The notes: generated by a model not told the origin, from the letters alone. A stretch of 64,000 bases of DNA from Gammaproteobacteria bacterium (GCA_026709365.1 JAPOTD010000136.1:1-64000); one strand, 5' to 3'; counted from the stretch's first letter, positions 8,718 to 18,128 are shown. Numbers and translations are program-made.

Positions 8718-9221
8718 TCAACCCAAAAGAGTCAACTTGTCGAAGATGAATCCGCCTGCAACGCCCGCCATGCCGAGCGCCATGGCAAGCATCAGGTTAA
8801 ACAACTTGGTTGATTCCGCCCGCTGCTGCTGTTGCACTTCGTTGAATCGCTCGTTTTGGTTTTTCACGATGTCGTCAAGTCGTTGATTGACGGCCTCGAA
8901 CTGCTTGTTGACGGCCTCGAACTGCTTGTTGACTCCCTCGAACTGCATGTTGACTCCCTCGAACCGCTGGTTGACGCCTTCGAATCGCTGGTTGACGCCA
9001 TCCATGACGCCATCGAACCGCAGGTCGAATTCCGCCTTGATGCGTTCGTAGAGGGTCTGCTGCGACTCCTCAAGGGCCTTCCGCAGCCTTTCCGGGGTGA
9101 CCGCGAACCTCTCTATCGAGTTGGCGATGGCTTCAAGGATCGCGCCCGCTTGTCGCCGCTCGACCCCGGAAGCTTCAAGGCTGGTGGTCATCTCGGATGT
9201 TTCCCCAAGTGCGCGTTTCAT
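8718..9221 (-). CDS. Heptad-repeat coiled-coil protein with C-terminal membrane anchor
   Basis: 167 residues; start ATG 9221 has AGGAGG nine bases upstream. The middle is a near-exact seven-residue repeat of the type QRFEGVN / KQFEAVN (about residues 74-115), encoded by 21-bp tandem DNA repeats at roughly 8875-9005. It must form a long regular coiled coil. One transmembrane segment follows (LFNLMLAMALGMAGVAGGFIF, about 141-160). The N-terminal part is helical and charged. The layout resembles DUF1640/CCDC90-like coiled-coil membrane proteins, but repeats alone could give that impression. Function unknown; no obvious link to neighbouring oxidoreductases. Confidence 0.75.
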   Translation of the reverse strand: MKRALGETSEMTTSLEASGVERRQAGAILEAIANSIERFAVTPERLRKALEESQQTLYERIKAEFDLRFDGVMDGVNQRFEGVNQRFEGVNMQFEGVNKQFEAVNKQFEAVNQRLDDIVKNQNERFNEVQQQQRAESTKLFNLMLAMALGMAGVAGGFIFDKLTLLG

Positions 9222-9446
9222 CAGTATATGCCTCCTGCTCAGGTTTGAAAGAGGTCATTCAACACCCATTGACGCGCTCCAGTCGTTAGCCAATCTCCCA
9301 ACGCGATGTGGGAAATCGTCCCTTTGGGCGCCGGGTGGGATTGGAGCACTTGCTGGCCAGCCAAGTTCGACGGCAAACTTGACGCCTTGAACGCGAGTGG
9401 GTATCAACGCTTGCCTGCGAACCATGAACATGCCCAAGGAGACCGT

Positions 9447-10649
9447 ATGGATTTGGCCTACAGTGCGCAGGATGAAGCCTTTCGGGAGGAGGTGAGAGCC
9501 TTCCTTGACGCCAAGCTGAGCGATGACATGCGCCGAGCGGCTGCCCGAACCACCACGGTGTTCGCCGACAAGGACCTGGCCATGGCGTGGCAGGCCATTC
9601 TGGTGGAGCGCGGCTGGGCCGTGCCGTCGTGGCCGGTCGAGCACGGCGGCACCGGCTGGACGCCCACCGAGAAGTACATCTTCGGCGAGGAGCTGGCCAG
9701 GGCGGGCGCCCCCGGCTTGATTCCCTTGGGATTGCGCATGCTCGCCCCGGTGCTGTTCAAGTACGGCACCCCGGAGCAGAAGGCGCACTACCTGCCGAAA
9801 ATGCTCTCGGGGGAGCACTATTGGTGCCAAGGCTACTCCGAACCGGGCTCCGGCTCCGACCTGTCCAGCTTGAAGACGGCTGCGGTGAAGGACGGCGACG
9901 ACTACATCGTCAAAGGCTCCAAGATTTGGACCACCCATGCCCAGTTCGCCGATCACATCTTTTGCCTGGTGCGCACGGACGGCTCCGGCCGGCCGCAGCA
10001 GGGCATCACCTTCCTGCTCATTCCCATGGCCACGCCCGGGGTGAGCGTTGAGCCGATCATTACCCTGGCTGCCGATCATGAGGTCAACCAAGTGTTCTTT
10101 GACGATGTTCGGGTTCCCCAAGCCAATCGGGTCGGCCCGGAGCACGATGGCTGGAACGTCGCCAAGTATCTGCTGGAGTTTGAGCGGGGCGGCGGGGGCG
10201 CGGCGGTGCGTCTGCAGGTGTCCCTCGACCATCTGAAGGCCATCGCCGCCGCTGAACGGGAAGGCGGCGAAGCCTTGTGGTCGTCGCCGGGGTTCCGCGC
10301 CCGGAGCAATGCCTTGGACATTCGCATCATGGCGCTGCAGTTTTCCGAGCACGCCACCTTGTCGCGCCTGTCGCGGGGCGCATCGCCCGGCCCCGGCTCC
10401 TCGCTGGCGAAGAACAACTCGGTGGACATTGAGCAGCAGATCAACGAACTCAAGCTGGAGGCCGTTCACTACTACGGCATGCCGCATGCCAACCTGATTT
10501 CGATGAACGGCCACGATGATCCCCGAGTCGGGCCCGAGCATGCCGAGACGGTGACGCCCCGCTACCTCAACGCCCGCGCCGCATCGATCTTCGGCGGCGC
10601 CAAGGAAGTGCAGAAGAACATCGTCGCCAAGGTGGTGCTGGGTCTTTGA
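9447..10649 (+). CDS. Acyl-CoA dehydrogenase family protein
   Basis: 400 residues from ATG 9447, preceded by AAGGAGA; the open frame extends upstream, but that extension lacks family features. The N-terminal helical domain starts MDLAYSAQDEAFREEVRAFL. The middle carries the flavin/substrate signature region YWCQGYSEPGSGSDLSS and GSKIWTTHAQFAD. The C-terminal domain ends with SIFGGAKEVQKNIVAKVVLGL, the usual terminal FAD-binding helix. These enzymes form the alpha-beta double bond of acyl-CoA thioesters using FAD and ETF. Exact chain type is unclear. It is divergent from the monooxygenase genes and followed by an LLM flavoprotein, in keeping with a degradative cluster. Confidence 0.88.
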   Translation: MDLAYSAQDEAFREEVRAFLDAKLSDDMRRAAARTTTVFADKDLAMAWQAILVERGWAVPSWPVEHGGTGWTPTEKYIFGEELARAGAPGLIPLGLRMLAPVLFKYGTPEQKAHYLPKMLSGEHYWCQGYSEPGSGSDLSSLKTAAVKDGDDYIVKGSKIWTTHAQFADHIFCLVRTDGSGRPQQGITFLLIPMATPGVSVEPIITLAADHEVNQVFFDDVRVPQANRVGPEHDGWNVAKYLLEFERGGGGAAVRLQVSLDHLKAIAAAEREGGEALWSSPGFRARSNALDIRIMALQFSEHATLSRLSRGASPGPGSSLAKNNSVDIEQQINELKLEAVHYYGMPHANLISMNGHDDPRVGPEHAETVTPRYLNARAASIFGGAKEVQKNIVAKVVLGL

Positions 10650-10766
10650 GCTCAACGAACCGATTGCGGCGCGCACCGAGGGTTCGATCTCCCCGCCCAA
10701 GGCACTCGGCGGCAAAATCCGCGTAAACTCCAACGCCATCACCTAAGTCCCGAGGAGGGCGAATTC

Positions 10767-11831
10767 ATGGACATGGGCATCTGCGTCGCCTCCCACGTCG
10801 GCGACATCGGCTACGTCGTGCGGGCGGAGGAACTCGGCTACAGCCACGCCTGGCTGGCGGACAGCCAGATGCTGTGGTCGGACTGCTACGCCACCCTGGC
10901 CTTGGCCGCGGACCGCACTTCCCGCATCAATCTGGGCACCGGGGTCGCCGTGACCGGCACTCGGCCCGCCCCGGTAACCGCGGCGTCCATCGCCACCATC
11001 AACGCGCTCGCGCCGGGCCGCACCTTCTGCGGGGTCGGCGCCGGCAACACCGCGATGCGGGTCATGGGGCTGCCGCCCCAGCGCATCGCCGCCTACGACG
11101 CCTACCTCAGTGAGCTTAGGCCGCTGCTCAAGGGCGGGGAGGCGCTGCACGGCGACGCGGGAATGCCCATTCGCCACATCATGCCCGACAAGGGGTTCGT
11201 GAACTTTGCCGATGAGATACCCCTCTACGTCTCGGGGTTCGGCCCACGGTCGCTGGCCTTGGCGGGCAAGCACGGCGACGGCGCGGTGTTGGCGCCCCCG
11301 GAGATGGGCGCGGCGCTCGCCAGCATCTGGCACATGATCGAGGGCGGGGCGGAGGCTGCCGAACGGACCATCGACCGGGAACGGTTCCACATGACCGCCC
11401 TGACCACGATGGTGGTGCTTGAGGAAGGCGAGGCCCGGGACTCGGAACGGGTGAAAAGCCAATGCGGCGCGATGGCCATGGCGGCCGTACACTACGCCTA
11501 CGACCAGTACCGCAACTTCGGCCGCCAGCCGCCGAACGCGCTGGCGGGCATCTGGGGTGACTACACTGCGCTTCTGGGATCCTTCCCGGCGGAGCGTCGC
11601 CACCAGCGCATCCATGCAGGCCACAACTGCTGGGTGTTACCCGAGGAGGAGCGCTTCCTGACACCGGAAGTCCTGGCCGCTTCAACCATGGTCGGCACTG
11701 CTGACGAGTTGATCGAGCGGTTGCGGGACTTGGCCGCAGGCGGTCTCGACCAAGTGATGATCCTGCCCAACTTCGACACCCGCTTTGAGGTGCTGGAGCA
11801 GGTTGGCGCACGGATACTGCCCAATCTGTGA
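10767..11831 (+). CDS. LLM-class flavin-dependent oxidoreductase
   Basis: 354 residues; GAGGAGG lies just upstream of ATG 10767. Luciferase-like (TIM-barrel) features are ELGYSHAWLADSQM near residue 20, INLGTGVAVTGTRPAP (about 52), FCGVGAGNTA (about 90), YVSGFGPRSLALAGKHGDG (about 155) and a late GTADELIERLRDLAAGGLDQV. Members use FMN or F420 to oxidise or reduce small organic substrates; the cofactor cannot be decided here. It follows the acyl-CoA dehydrogenase on the same strand and precedes a small membrane protein by 57 bp, consistent with one operon. Confidence 0.85.
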   Translation: MDMGICVASHVGDIGYVVRAEELGYSHAWLADSQMLWSDCYATLALAADRTSRINLGTGVAVTGTRPAPVTAASIATINALAPGRTFCGVGAGNTAMRVMGLPPQRIAAYDAYLSELRPLLKGGEALHGDAGMPIRHIMPDKGFVNFADEIPLYVSGFGPRSLALAGKHGDGAVLAPPEMGAALASIWHMIEGGAEAAERTIDRERFHMTALTTMVVLEEGEARDSERVKSQCGAMAMAAVHYAYDQYRNFGRQPPNALAGIWGDYTALLGSFPAERRHQRIHAGHNCWVLPEEERFLTPEVLAASTMVGTADELIERLRDLAAGGLDQVMILPNFDTRFEVLEQVGARILPNL

Positions 11832-11888
11832 GGCTGCGCGCCGAGCCTGTCCCAATTCAGCACAAGCAAGAAACGGCAGGAGGCTGAG

Positions 11889-12317
11889 ATGATCGAAGCG
11901 CTGCGCAATGAACTGGGCAAGCGAAGCTGGTGGATGAACCTGATCTTCGCCTTCTGCCTCTACATGACCTTCATCTACATGCCCTTCGACATCTTCCTCA
12001 AGCCGATGGCGGAGGACGAGGAGGTCTGGTTCGGCTTCACCCTGCACGGCTTCTGGGCCAAGGCGACGGCGCCGCTGCATTGGCTGATCTATGCTGGCCT
12101 GGCTTGGGGCTTCTTCCGGATGTCGCGTTGGATGTGGCCTTGGGCCGCGGTTTACGCGGCCCAGGTTGCCATCGCCATGCTGGTTTGGAACCTGCTGGAC
12201 CCACGCGGCCGCGGTTGGGGCTTTGGCCTCATCGCCGGCGCCGTCTTCCTGCTCCCCACCGTTGCGCTCTGGCGCGCGCGAAGGGCCTTCCAGTCCCCTG
12301 CCGACAACGCCTCTTAA
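11889..12317 (+). CDS. Small integral membrane protein, unknown function
   Basis: 142 residues with GGCAGGAGG upstream of ATG 11889. Four hydrophobic segments are visible, starting near residues 17 (NLIFAFCLYMTFIYMPF), 57 (PLHWLIYAGLAWGFF), 75 (WMWPWAAVYAAQVAIAML) and 103 (WGFGLIAGAVFLLPTVAL). Trp-rich loops and a short basic tail complete it. No family is recognised with certainty. Its position between the LLM flavoprotein and the 2-hydroxyacid dehydrogenase, all on the same strand with short gaps, suggests co-expression and possibly a role in uptake or at the membrane for the same substrate. Confidence 0.7.
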   Translation: MIEALRNELGKRSWWMNLIFAFCLYMTFIYMPFDIFLKPMAEDEEVWFGFTLHGFWAKATAPLHWLIYAGLAWGFFRMSRWMWPWAAVYAAQVAIAMLVWNLLDPRGRGWGFGLIAGAVFLLPTVALWRARRAFQSPADNAS

Positions 12318-12344
12318 GCCGCTTGACGGGTTTGGGCCAGCCCC

Positions 12345-13313
12345 GTGACCAAGCCTCTGGCCATTGTCACCCGCCGCTGGCCGACCGCGGTGGAGGCGCG
12401 TCTGGCCGATGCCTTTGACGTTCGCCTGAACGCCGACGACCGCCCCTTCTCCGCAGACGAGTTGCGCGCCGCCCTCAACGAGGCCGACGCGCTCTGCGCC
12501 ACGGTCACCGATGAACTCTCCGCCCAAGTGCTGGAAGCGGGGGGGCGCACCCGCATCATCGCCAATTTCGGCGTCGGCGTTAACCACATCGACTTGGACG
12601 CAGCCCGCGCCCAAGGCATCGCCGTGACCAACACGCCGGACGTGCTGACCGAATGCACGGCGGACTTGGCGATGGCCCTGCTGCTGATGTCCGCCCGGCG
12701 AGCGGGGGAAGGGGAGCGGGAGCTGCGCGCCGGACGCTGGAGCGGCTGGCGACCGACCCATCTGACCGGCGCCCGAGTCTGGGGCAAGGTTTTGGGCATC
12801 GTCGGCATGGGCCGCATCGGCATCGCCATGGCCCGTCGCGCCCATCACGGCTTCGGCATGCGCATCCTTTGCTTCAATCGCAGCCGGGTGCCGGGCGCGA
12901 TGCTTCGCGACTTGGCCGCCGAGCAGGTGGGCAGCTTGGACGAGCTGCTGCCGCGAGTGGACTTCCTCTCCCTGCACTGCCCCGCCAATCCAGAAAACCA
13001 GCACCTGATCGACGCCGAGAGCCTAGCCCGAATGCGCTCGGGCGCCCACTTGATCAACACCGCCCGAGGCAGCGTAGTGGATGAAGCGGCGCTGGCTGAA
13101 GCCGTTCGGCTGGGCGTCATCGCCGGCGCCGGGCTGGATGTTTACGAGTCTGAACCCAAGGTCCACCCTGGACTGCTGGCTTTGGACAACGTCGTGCTCC
13201 TGCCGCATCTCGGCAGCGGCACCGACGCAACGCGCGAAGCAATGGGCATGCGCGTCCTGGACAATCTCAAAGCGTTCTTCGCGGGCGAAAAGCCCCCGGA
13301 TCTTTGCCTTTAG
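12345..13313 (+). CDS. D-isomer-specific 2-hydroxyacid dehydrogenase (glyoxylate/hydroxypyruvate reductase-like)
   Basis: 322 residues with a GTG start at 12345. The Rossmann motif is GIVGMGRIG (about 150-158). The catalytic set is Arg in INTARGSVVDE (about 238), Glu in LDVYESEP (about 267) and His in LLPHLGSG (about 286), all in the order expected for the D-2-hydroxyacid dehydrogenase family. An NFGVGVNHIDLDAARAQGI segment precedes the cofactor domain, as in GyaR-type glyoxylate reductases. It would reduce a 2-oxoacid such as glyoxylate with NAD(P)H. It is the last gene of the run that begins at the acyl-CoA dehydrogenase. Substrate preference is inferred only from overall resemblance. Confidence 0.87.
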   Translation: MTKPLAIVTRRWPTAVEARLADAFDVRLNADDRPFSADELRAALNEADALCATVTDELSAQVLEAGGRTRIIANFGVGVNHIDLDAARAQGIAVTNTPDVLTECTADLAMALLLMSARRAGEGERELRAGRWSGWRPTHLTGARVWGKVLGIVGMGRIGIAMARRAHHGFGMRILCFNRSRVPGAMLRDLAAEQVGSLDELLPRVDFLSLHCPANPENQHLIDAESLARMRSGAHLINTARGSVVDEAALAEAVRLGVIAGAGLDVYESEPKVHPGLLALDNVVLLPHLGSGTDATREAMGMRVLDNLKAFFAGEKPPDLCL

Positions 13314-13515
13314 AGTGAGAGACTTGTTGGGGCAAGCGGATTGGCTCTTGGCCCTGCGACACCAAATCCAGCTCGCTCTGCGCAAGATGTTGGAGGGCGT
13401 CCAGCACCAAGTGCTGAGCCCTTAGTCAGACGTTGCGCTGGAGGCAAGATTCGGCCGCAGCCCCTCAAGCAGACCTTCAATTCGCGCCACTCGCTGCTGC
13501 AATTCCTTGAACGGC

Positions 13516-13995
13516 TCAACCGGCGTTCTTGCGTTCGAAGTGGGCGGTGATCACCTCGCTGCCGAGGGTGCTGCCGTCGTTGTTGCCGATGGTGATGGCG
13601 GGCCAGCGGCCGTCGGCGAACAGGAACAGCACGGTGGCGCCTTCCGGGCCCGCCACCAACGGACCGTAGCCCCGGTTGGCGAGGCCAATGCGAATGTCCC
13701 CGGCGTGGTGCCAGGTCGCGCCGACCCGTTGGGAGCCTTCCAGGATGATTTCCGTGTAGTCGCAGTCGTGGGTGTGGGCCTCGACGGTGCAGTGCGGCGG
13801 GTAGTAAGCCTTGAAAACCGTTGGCGAACCGGGTTCGTCCGGCATTCCCACCCGGTACATGCGGGTTTGGATGCCGCTTGGCAGGGTCACCTCGTCGAGG
13901 TCGTCCCAAGAGAACGCCATGTGCCCCTTGCGGCTGAGTTCGGCGCGGGTCTCGGCGTCGGTCTTCTGGCCGTTGCCTTGGGCGCTGTCGGTCAT
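13516..13995 (-). CDS. Cupin-domain protein
   Basis: 159 residues from ATG 13995 (GGAGG five bases upstream); an in-frame ATG six codons earlier lacks this site. The cupin motif is visible as YYPPHCTVEAHTHDCDYTEIILEGS (shown in part: HCTVEAHTHDCDY), with His residues and an acidic residue suited to bind a metal, and a second motif region around GDIRIGLANRGYGPL. The rest is beta-rich. It may be a small dioxygenase, isomerase or sensor; no substrate is evident. It lies between the 2-hydroxyacid dehydrogenase (opposite strand) and lipA (same strand, about 80 bp away). Confidence 0.75.
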   Translation of the reverse strand: MTDSAQGNGQKTDAETRAELSRKGHMAFSWDDLDEVTLPSGIQTRMYRVGMPDEPGSPTVFKAYYPPHCTVEAHTHDCDYTEIILEGSQRVGATWHHAGDIRIGLANRGYGPLVAGPEGATVLFLFADGRWPAITIGNNDGSTLGSEVITAHFERKNAG

Positions 13996-14074
13996 GCTGG
14001 CCTCCAGGTTCAAGTAGGGGTTTCAGCGGATATTGGGGTGGCGGGCGCTCCGTCGGAGTTCGGCGCCTTGCCCA

Positions 14075-15088
14075 TCAGATCGCGCGCACTGGCACGAGGC
14101 GGCTTGCGTTTTGGCCCAAGCCGATGTTGTCGCGGTCGAGCAGCCGGTCGGCGCGGTAGCTGGAGCGCACCAGCGGCCCGGAAGCCACTTCGATGAAGCC
14201 CAGCGACAGGCCCATCTCCCGGTACTGGGCAAATTCGTACGGAGGCACCCAGCGCTCCACCGGTAGATGATGGGCCGTGGGCCGCAGGTATTGGCCGATG
14301 GTCAGCAGGTCCACGTCATGGTCGCGCAAGTCGGCCATGGCGCGGCGCAGCTCATCGGCGGTTTCGCCCAGGCCGACCATGAGGCTGGACTTGGTCAGCA
14401 GACGGGGATCGGCTTTCTTGGCAGCGGCCAGCACGTTGAGCGTTTGCTCGTAGCCCGCCCTGGGGTCCCGCACCCGGCGGGTCAGCCGCCGCACGGTCTC
14501 CAGGTTTTGGGCGAAGACTTGCAGACCTGAAGTGGCCACGATGGCCACCGCATCCGCATCGCCGCCGAAGTCCGGGGTGAGCGCCTCCACTGCAGTGGCC
14601 GGGTTGCGCTGCTTGATGGCGCGAACGCAAGCCGCATAGTGGCCGGCGCCGCCGTCGGGCAGGTCGTCGCGGTCCACCGAGGTGAGCACCACGTAGCGCA
14701 GGCCCATCAGGCGCACCGACTCCGCCGCCGCCGCGGGCTCGCCGGCATCCAGCCAACCGTTGGGGTTGCCGGTGTCCACGGAGCAGAAGCGGCAGGCGCG
14801 GGTGCAGACGCTGCCCATCAGCATGAGGGTGGCGGTGCCGTTGTCCCAGCACTCGCCGATGTTCGGGCAGCGGGACTCCTCGCAGACCGTCGCCAGGCGG
14901 TGGCCCCGAACGGTGCTGCGCACGGCTTCAAACCGGGGCCCGCCGCCCAGCCGCACCCGCAGCCAAGGGGGCTTGGCACCGGTCGGGCTCTGGGTGCCCA
15001 AGGCCGGCTTCACGCCGTCCTTGATGGCGCTGAAACCCAGCGCCGTTCGGTACTTTTCGCCGCTTCTCGCTACTTTTGCCTCAACCAT
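14075..15088 (-). CDS. lipA: Lipoyl synthase
   Basis: 337 residues. Radical-SAM enzyme that inserts two sulfurs into octanoyl groups of lipoate-dependent enzymes. Both iron-sulfur signatures are intact: the auxiliary cluster [12 protein letters not shown] (C69, C74, C80; CX4CX5C) and the SAM cluster CTRACRFC (C95, C99, C102; CX3CX2C). The C-terminal [11 protein letters not shown] provides the conserved RSSY serine. The first 50 residues are longer and less conserved, as is common. No lipB is adjacent; immediately upstream is the accessory helicase island, so the usual lipB-lipA pairing is absent in this window. Confidence 0.97.
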   Translation of the reverse strand: MVEAKVARSGEKYRTALGFSAIKDGVKPALGTQSPTGAKPPWLRVRLGGGPRFEAVRSTVRGHRLATVCEESRCPNIGECWDNGTATLMLMGSVCTRACRFCSVDTGNPNGWLDAGEPAAAAESVRLMGLRYVVLTSVDRDDLPDGGAGHYAACVRAIKQRNPATAVEALTPDFGGDADAVAIVATSGLQVFAQNLETVRRLTRRVRDPRAGYEQTLNVLAAAKKADPRLLTKSSLMVGLGETADELRRAMADLRDHDVDLLTIGQYLRPTAHHLPVERWVPPYEFAQYREMGLSLGFIEVASGPLVRSSYRADRLLDRDNIGLGQNASRLVPVRAI

Positions 15089-15173
15089 GGCGGGATTGTA
15101 CTCCGGTTGCGCGGGTCAGGCGACTGCTTGGAAAACAAGGTGTTGGAAACAAGCGCGCCGATCAACTACGACC

Positions 15174-17519
15174 TCACGGTACAGGCTCCCACAGCCCATT
15201 TCGAAATACCCCGGTTCGCGCATCGCGAGTTGCTGCCAGTAGCGTTTCGGCGAATTCCACGGCACCCGCCTTGTCCATGTCGTCGGCCGACCGGGGTGGT
15301 ACGATGCAGTTTGGGCAACCGTCCGCGCACTCGCAGGCGTTGGCGATTTCCACACCCACGCGCAGGACAGATCCCCATCTTTCGAGGATCTTCTTTACGA
15401 TTCCGATTCCGCCCGGGTGGCTCTCGACAATGTAGGCCTTCTGTTCATTCGCTACCGCATGGGGGAAAATGTCATGCGCGTCCACGGGAACCGAAAACAA
15501 CGCACCCACGCGCAATAGCTGCTGGAACGCATTGACGGCTGGTGACGACACCGCCGATGGCCTCTGCTCCTGCACCCAGAACGCGTGTGCGTTTTTGAAC
15601 TGGGCGGAGTTGTTCGCTGGTGCCCACTCTGCCAGCACATCTCCCGTCCGTTCGTCCAACTCCTGTACCGAGTTCAGTGACTCTGTAATCAGTACCTTGC
15701 CATGGAAGGCGCTCACCTCTGATCCGTTTTTGATCCAGCGATATCCAGCAAAGATATCCTGCTCTGTTACGAAGGTGAAAGTTGACGCATGGGTCCGTAG
15801 CCACGGGTCTACGGACTCAAGCACAATCTCCCCGCCACTGCTGCCCGTCTGAGCTACCTCTCGAACCCGGAACCTACGGCCCCCATGCATGTAGATGGCC
15901 CTCGGGTATGCTTCCCGAAACTGTTGTTGCCCAGATAGTGTGCCGATTTCCTTGCCACCTTCCTTCAGCACGAACATCCCGGCGCCACCGCCACGGATAT
16001 TCACACTGGTGTGTGGGCGCCATTTCCCCGTCTTGACTGGTGTCGCACCCCGTTGCACCTTCTCTTGCGCCGCCTTATGCATCGCCGGTCCGAGCACTGT
16101 GGCATCATCTGTCAATATCGGCGTCTCGAACAATAGTGAGGGCAGATGCTTGTCCACGAGGTCTTCGTTCTCAGGGTTCACGACCAGATCGTCCAGGGGC
16201 TTGTCCAAGCAGGTGTCCAAGTTCGCGGCATAGAATCGATCTAGTGGGTTGTTGCGTGCGAAATACAGAACGAAAGCCTCGGAATCCCAACTACGCCCAG
16301 CCCGCCCAATGCGCTGCCATGCCGACATCATGCTGTCTGGGAAGCCAGCCAGTATGATGCCGTTCAAGCCGCCGATGTCGATGCCCATTTCCAAGGCGTT
16401 CGTCGTGAGTACCAACCGCACTGCGCGGCTCTTCAGTCCCGCCTGCACCTCGTGTCGCTCGCTCGTGGCCAAGCCCGACCGAAAGACTCTGACTGCGGAT
16501 CGTTCGGGCAGCGGCTCGCCTGCCTCCTCGCGTTTGTCGAGTTCGCGCATCGCAATCGGATGGCACTCTTCTGCGAACTTGCGCGTCGGACAGAACGCTA
16601 GCACTGACTTGCCCTGTGCAACGCAGGCAAGCCCGGCCAGCACGGTCCGCAACTTCAGAATATCCCAGTACTGATAGTCCGGTATGTCGGGTCGCACGAA
16701 CACGAACTCCCGTTGCGGGCGCATCCCGTTGCTGGCGTTAACCTCTACGAACTCGAGTCCCGTCAGGTTCTCCGCGTGTTCCTTTGCGTTCGCGCAGGTT
16801 GCCGAGCTCAGGAAAAACTGCGGACGTATGCCAAGCGAGGCAAGGTGGTACGACAGGCGCCGCAGGATCATCGCCACGTTCGAACCGAAGTAACCCCGAT
16901 ACTCGTGCATCTCGTCAACAATCACCCATTTAAGTCCGCGATAGAAGGTCTTCCATTGATCCGAGTGGCCGAGAAAACTGTTGTGCAGCATATCTGGATT
17001 CGTGATTAGAATCGGTGGCGGGTTTTTCCGCAACGCGGTGCGGTGCTCGTGGTCCGTATCCCCGTCATACCACCACGATTCAATCCGTCGTCCCGGCATG
17101 ACATTCGTTAGCTTCATCAACTGATCCCGCTGGTCCAGCGCGAGCGCCTTGGTGGGATACAGCATCAGTGCGTGCTTGCCTGGCTCAAGCAACGACTCTA
17201 GTATCGGAATCTGGAACGCGAGTGTCTTGCCGCTGGCTGTAGGAGCCTGGAGGACGACGTTTCTCCCTGCGATCGCCTGTGATATCGCCTCCGCCTGATG
17301 CCGGTAGAGCCGTTTGATCCCCCGTTTGGCGAGTGCGTTGCTCAGTGTTTCACTCAGCTCCTCTGCGGGACTCCTGGGCGCGTACTCCGGTCGTATCGAC
17401 TCAATAAGGCGTCGGTTGACCACATCTCCTCCGGCTTCCCCGTCCCGCAAGGCGTCAAACCTGCGCAGGGCTGTCAACAGATCATCCACGAATCGATTGC
17501 TCCTCATTGCTGCTTTCAA
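15174..17519 (-). CDS. DEAD/DEAH-box helicase with C-terminal DUF1998-type zinc motif (MrfA/YprA-like)
   Basis: 781 residues (TTG 17519, or ATG 17507). Superfamily 2 motifs in order: Q-motif region LYRHQAEAISQAI, Walker A APTASGKT (92-99), TNPDMLHNS, DEMH box (about 200), SSAT (about 238), TNALEMGIDIGG and QRIGRAGR (about 406). The C-terminal half has a DUF1998-like region ending with CECADGCPNC (about 726), the four-Cys cluster of MrfA/YprA helicases. MrfA acts in repair of mitomycin damage with MrfB; DUF1998 helicases also occur in defence systems such as DISARM. Here no MrfB, methylase or DISARM genes are present. The partners are a PIN nuclease and an XRE-ImmA protein upstream. The gene is visibly less GC-rich than lipA or the ABC genes, suggesting acquisition. 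Confidence 0.85.
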   Translation of the reverse strand: MKAAMRSNRFVDDLLTALRRFDALRDGEAGGDVVNRRLIESIRPEYAPRSPAEELSETLSNALAKRGIKRLYRHQAEAISQAIAGRNVVLQAPTASGKTLAFQIPILESLLEPGKHALMLYPTKALALDQRDQLMKLTNVMPGRRIESWWYDGDTDHEHRTALRKNPPPILITNPDMLHNSFLGHSDQWKTFYRGLKWVIVDEMHEYRGYFGSNVAMILRRLSYHLASLGIRPQFFLSSATCANAKEHAENLTGLEFVEVNASNGMRPQREFVFVRPDIPDYQYWDILKLRTVLAGLACVAQGKSVLAFCPTRKFAEECHPIAMRELDKREEAGEPLPERSAVRVFRSGLATSERHEVQAGLKSRAVRLVLTTNALEMGIDIGGLNGIILAGFPDSMMSAWQRIGRAGRSWDSEAFVLYFARNNPLDRFYAANLDTCLDKPLDDLVVNPENEDLVDKHLPSLLFETPILTDDATVLGPAMHKAAQEKVQRGATPVKTGKWRPHTSVNIRGGGAGMFVLKEGGKEIGTLSGQQQFREAYPRAIYMHGGRRFRVREVAQTGSSGGEIVLESVDPWLRTHASTFTFVTEQDIFAGYRWIKNGSEVSAFHGKVLITESLNSVQELDERTGDVLAEWAPANNSAQFKNAHAFWVQEQRPSAVSSPAVNAFQQLLRVGALFSVPVDAHDIFPHAVANEQKAYIVESHPGGIGIVKKILERWGSVLRVGVEIANACECADGCPNCIVPPRSADDMDKAGAVEFAETLLAATRDARTGVFRNGLWEPVP

Positions 17520-17582
17520 TTTTCGATCCAGTATTCACCGCTAGCGAGGTCAACTGCCAATCCACCTGTTCCTCATGCGTTC

Positions 17583-18128
17583 TCACGATTGACTCTTTTG
17601 CCTTCGAGAATTCCGCTCTCTTTCGGCGAAGCCGAACTCCACCAGCACCTGCTCCTGCCATTGCCTCGTATAGTGGCGCTTCGGAGCAATCCTCGCCCGG
17701 TGACCGACCCCGTCGAGCAAAGTCTCCAACGATGCGATCCGGTCTTGCAAGCCAAGCCTGACCCCACACCGCAGACTTGCCCGATCCGGACCACACAGGA
17801 ACCAACGGTCGTCCCTGCCCAGCGCGTGAGCCCAGAGCGATTCCTCGCCCCTGTCCAGTGCGATGCCCTCGATCTGAACCAACAGTTCCACCCGCTCATG
17901 ATCGCTAACCGAGTACTCCATTGCCAGCGACTCCCGCAGCTCAGGGAGGGCGATCAATTGCTCCATCCGGCGTAATTGAAAGCCCGTCTGCGTTTCAGTC
18001 ACGCAATCTTCAACAGTCTCAATGCGGTATCCACCTGTCAGTGCCCGCCACGCCCTGATCCGATACGACTCGATGATCACGTTGGCGTCCACGAGCACCG
18101 GCGCTCCGGGGCCCAGCGTTCCACTCAC
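17583..18128 (-). CDS. PIN-domain protein (putative toxin ribonuclease)
   Basis: 181 residues with a GTG start overlapping the stop of the XRE-ImmA gene (GTGA), so translation is probably coupled. The N-terminus VLVDANVIIESY carries the first PIN aspartate (DXN), ETVEDCVTETQ gives a central acidic cluster, and LDRGEESLWAHAL followed by WFLCGPDRA matches the later acidic residues and strand of the PIN fold. PIN proteins are metal-dependent ribonucleases and frequent toxins. XRE-ImmA plus a PIN protein is a plausible two-gene toxin-antitoxin arrangement; the helicase begins 63 bp downstream. Toxicity is inferred. The C-terminal 40 residues are basic and less certain. Confidence 0.75.
   Translation of the reverse strand: MSGTLGPGAPVLVDANVIIESYRIRAWRALTGGYRIETVEDCVTETQTGFQLRRMEQLIALPELRESLAMEYSVSDHERVELLVQIEGIALDRGEESLWAHALGRDDRWFLCGPDRASLRCGVRLGLQDRIASLETLLDGVGHRARIAPKRHYTRQWQEQVLVEFGFAERERNSRRQKSQS

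Noticed and set aside
13314..13515. Gene between the 2-hydroxyacid dehydrogenase and the cupin
   Set aside because: Short frames only, without ribosome sites or motifs.
15174..17519. Helicase as DrmA of a DISARM system
   Set aside because: No DNA methylase, DrmB or DrmC-like genes adjoin it; the partners are PIN and XRE-ImmA proteins.
17482..17805. Alternative 107-codon frame overlapping the PIN gene end
   Set aside because: Its C-terminal text looks protein-like, but the overlapping PIN frame has a coupled start and PIN-type acidic residues; sequencing error or frameshift cannot be excluded.
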